This document shows, one piece after another, positions 5,052 through 6,150 of a stretch of DNA of 6,150 nucleotides. The stretch covers positions 1-6,150 of the forward strand of contig CAKTZN010000110.1 in assembly GCA_934635545.1 (NCBI GenBank), read 5' to 3'. The notes beneath the pieces are model-generated. The model was not told the DNA's origin. It saw only the letters and a program-made list of their open reading frames with translations, and did no database searches. How positions within the stretch are numbered: position 1 is the stretch's first letter; each line of letters begins with the position of its first letter. The DNA comes from an uncultured Oscillospiraceae bacterium (GTDB lineage: Bacteria; Bacillota; Clostridia; Oscillospirales; Oscillospiraceae). A program made the translations under genes and the position numbers.

Positions 5052-6150
5052 GATCCCATTCCCCCAAATTCTGTGTATGATACAGCCGGGCATACGCGCC
5101 CTGCTTTGCCAGCAATTCCTCGTGGGTGCCCTGCTCGGCGATGCGTCCCTCCTGGATCACCAGGATCCGGTCGGCGCTGCGGATGGTGCTGAGCCGGTGG
5201 GCGATGATCAGCGTCGTCCTGCCCCGGGACAGCATGTCGAAGGCGTGCTGGATCCGCGCCTCGGTGACGCTGTCCAACGCCGAGGTGGCCTCGTCCAGGA
5301 TCAGGATGGGCGGGTTTTTCAGGAAGATCCGGGCGATGGCGATCCGCTGCTTCTGTCCGCCGGACAGCAGCACGCCCCGCTCACCCACATAGGTGTCGAA
5401 CCCCTGGGGCATGGCCAGGATGTCGTCATAGATCTCCGCCTGCCGCGCGGCGGCCTCCACCGCCTCGTCCGAGGCGTCGGGACGGCCGTAGCGGATATTC
5501 TCCCGCACCGTTCCGGCAAACAGGAACACGTCCTGCTGCACCACGCCGATGGCCCGGCGCAGGTCGTCCAGCCGGATGTGCCGCACGTCCACGCCGTCGA
5601 TGGCGATGCTGCCCTCGGTCACGTCATAGAACCGGGGGATCAACTGGCACAGGGTGGACTTTCCGCCGCCGGAGGGGCCGACCACCGCCACCGTCTCGCC
5701 CACCGCCACATGCAGCGTCACATCGTGCAGCACCTCGTCGGCGCCGTCGTAGGTAAAGCTGACGCCGTCCACGTCGATGGCGCCCCGCACTGCGGGCATC
5801 GCCTGTGCGCCGGCGTCGTCGGCAATGGTGGGCTCGGTGCCCATCAGCTCGATGAACCGGTGCAGTCCCGCGAAGCCGTTGGAAAACAGCTCGGCAAAGT
5901 TAGCCAGCTTCCGCACCGGGGTGATAAACGTGGTGATGTACAGGCTGAAGGTAATCAGATCCACATAGTCCATCCGTCCGCCCATCATCAGCCAGCCGCC
6001 GCCGGCAATGACCGCCACGTTCAGCAGCGTGACGAACAGCTCCATGGTGGCGTTGAACCGCCCCATCTCCTTGTGAAAGCCCCGCTTGGCGGTCTTGAAG
6101 GTCTCGTTGGCGCAGTCGAACCGCTGCTGCTGGATGGTCTCGTTGCCGAA
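5032..6150 (-). CDS. ABC exporter half-transporter (fused membrane and ATPase domains), 5' end beyond the window
   Basis: The last 372 residues of a type I ABC exporter (MsbA/LmrA/BmrA style) are present; the reading frame is open to base 6150, so the ATG at 6066 is internal and not the start. The visible membrane domain (about residues 1-105 of the fragment) includes the coupling-helix style stretch FGNETIQQQRFDCANETF and a TM pair around VTLLNVAVIAGGGWLMM and YVDLITFSLYITTFITPV. The ATPase domain follows, with Walker A GPSGGGKST (bases 5679-5653), Q-loop VVQQD, signature LSGGQKQR, Walker B ILILDEATSALD and H-loop AHRLSTI, all intact. It exports lipids, drugs or peptides as a homodimer or heterodimer; the substrate cannot be told. 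It overlaps the DUF896 gene by 20 bases and leads that operon within the window. Confidence 0.94.
   Translation of the reverse strand, partial: FGNETIQQQRFDCANETFKTAKRGFHKEMGRFNATMELFVTLLNVAVIAGGGWLMMGGRMDYVDLITFSLYITTFITPVRKLANFAELFSNGFAGLHRFIELMGTEPTIADDAGAQAMPAVRGAIDVDGVSFTYDGADEVLHDVTLHVAVGETVAVVGPSGGGKSTLCQLIPRFYDVTEGSIAIDGVDVRHIRLDDLRRAIGVVQQDVFLFAGTVRENIRYGRPDASDEAVEAAARQAEIYDDILAMPQGFDTYVGERGVLLSGGQKQRIAIARIFLKNPPILILDEATSALDSVTEARIQHAFDMLSRGRTTLIIAHRLSTIRSADRILVIQEGRIAEQGTHEELLAKQGAYARLYHTQNLGEWDHEAREN

Noticed and set aside
6066..6066. ATG at 6066 as the true start of the ABC exporter
   Set aside because: The 28 codons upstream to the window edge read as a typical exporter membrane-domain segment, so the gene continues beyond the window.

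Overview
The window looks like a chromosomal piece of a GC-rich, low-oxygen Firmicute, most likely of the Oscillospiraceae/Ruminococcaceae type. That is an inference from protein style: a clostridial variant of ZnuA, a Cys-rich Zur, a DUF896/YnzC-like protein and an XpaC-like protein, strong AGGAGG ribosome sites, and GC-rich genes separated by AT-rich intergenic DNA. No phage, insertion sequence, CRISPR array, tRNA or rRNA is visible.

Layout. At 1-137 (minus) is the first 45 codons of a neurotransmitter:sodium symporter (NSS) family transporter. From 138 to 634 is an intergenic region of about 500 bp between two divergent transcription units. It holds a promoter (253-281, minus) and a hairpin-rich leader for the NSS gene. 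It also holds two clusters of TTAACA-like hexamers phased at about 11 bp (302-360 and 468-506), a small inverted repeat (516-544), a near-consensus plus-strand promoter (568-595), and a 9-bp inverted repeat (593-621) sitting on that promoter's -10 and start point. At 635-3547 (plus) is a tightly packed four-gene zinc operon: zur (Fur-family repressor), znuA (zinc-binding lipoprotein), znuC (ATPase), znuB (membrane permease). Every junction overlaps by 1 or 4 bases. A long hairpin at about 3544-3599 serves as terminator from both sides.

From 3604 to the window end (minus) is a second, convergent operon. Read in its own direction it is an ABC exporter half-transporter (5' end outside the window), a 69-residue DUF896 protein, and a 412-residue membrane protein of the XpaC / 5-bromo-4-chloroindolyl phosphate hydrolysis family. 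These three are also overlapped.

How it works together. When zinc is plentiful, Zur-Zn should bind the inverted repeat over its own promoter and shut off the whole operon. When zinc is scarce, ZnuA captures Zn(II) outside the membrane, partly with a His/Asp-rich loop, and hands it to ZnuB, driven by ZnuC. The minus-strand operon looks envelope-related, but its substrate is unknown. I see no convincing undescribed multi-gene system. The least explained material is the intergenic region: the phased TTAACA arrays and the structured NSS leader.
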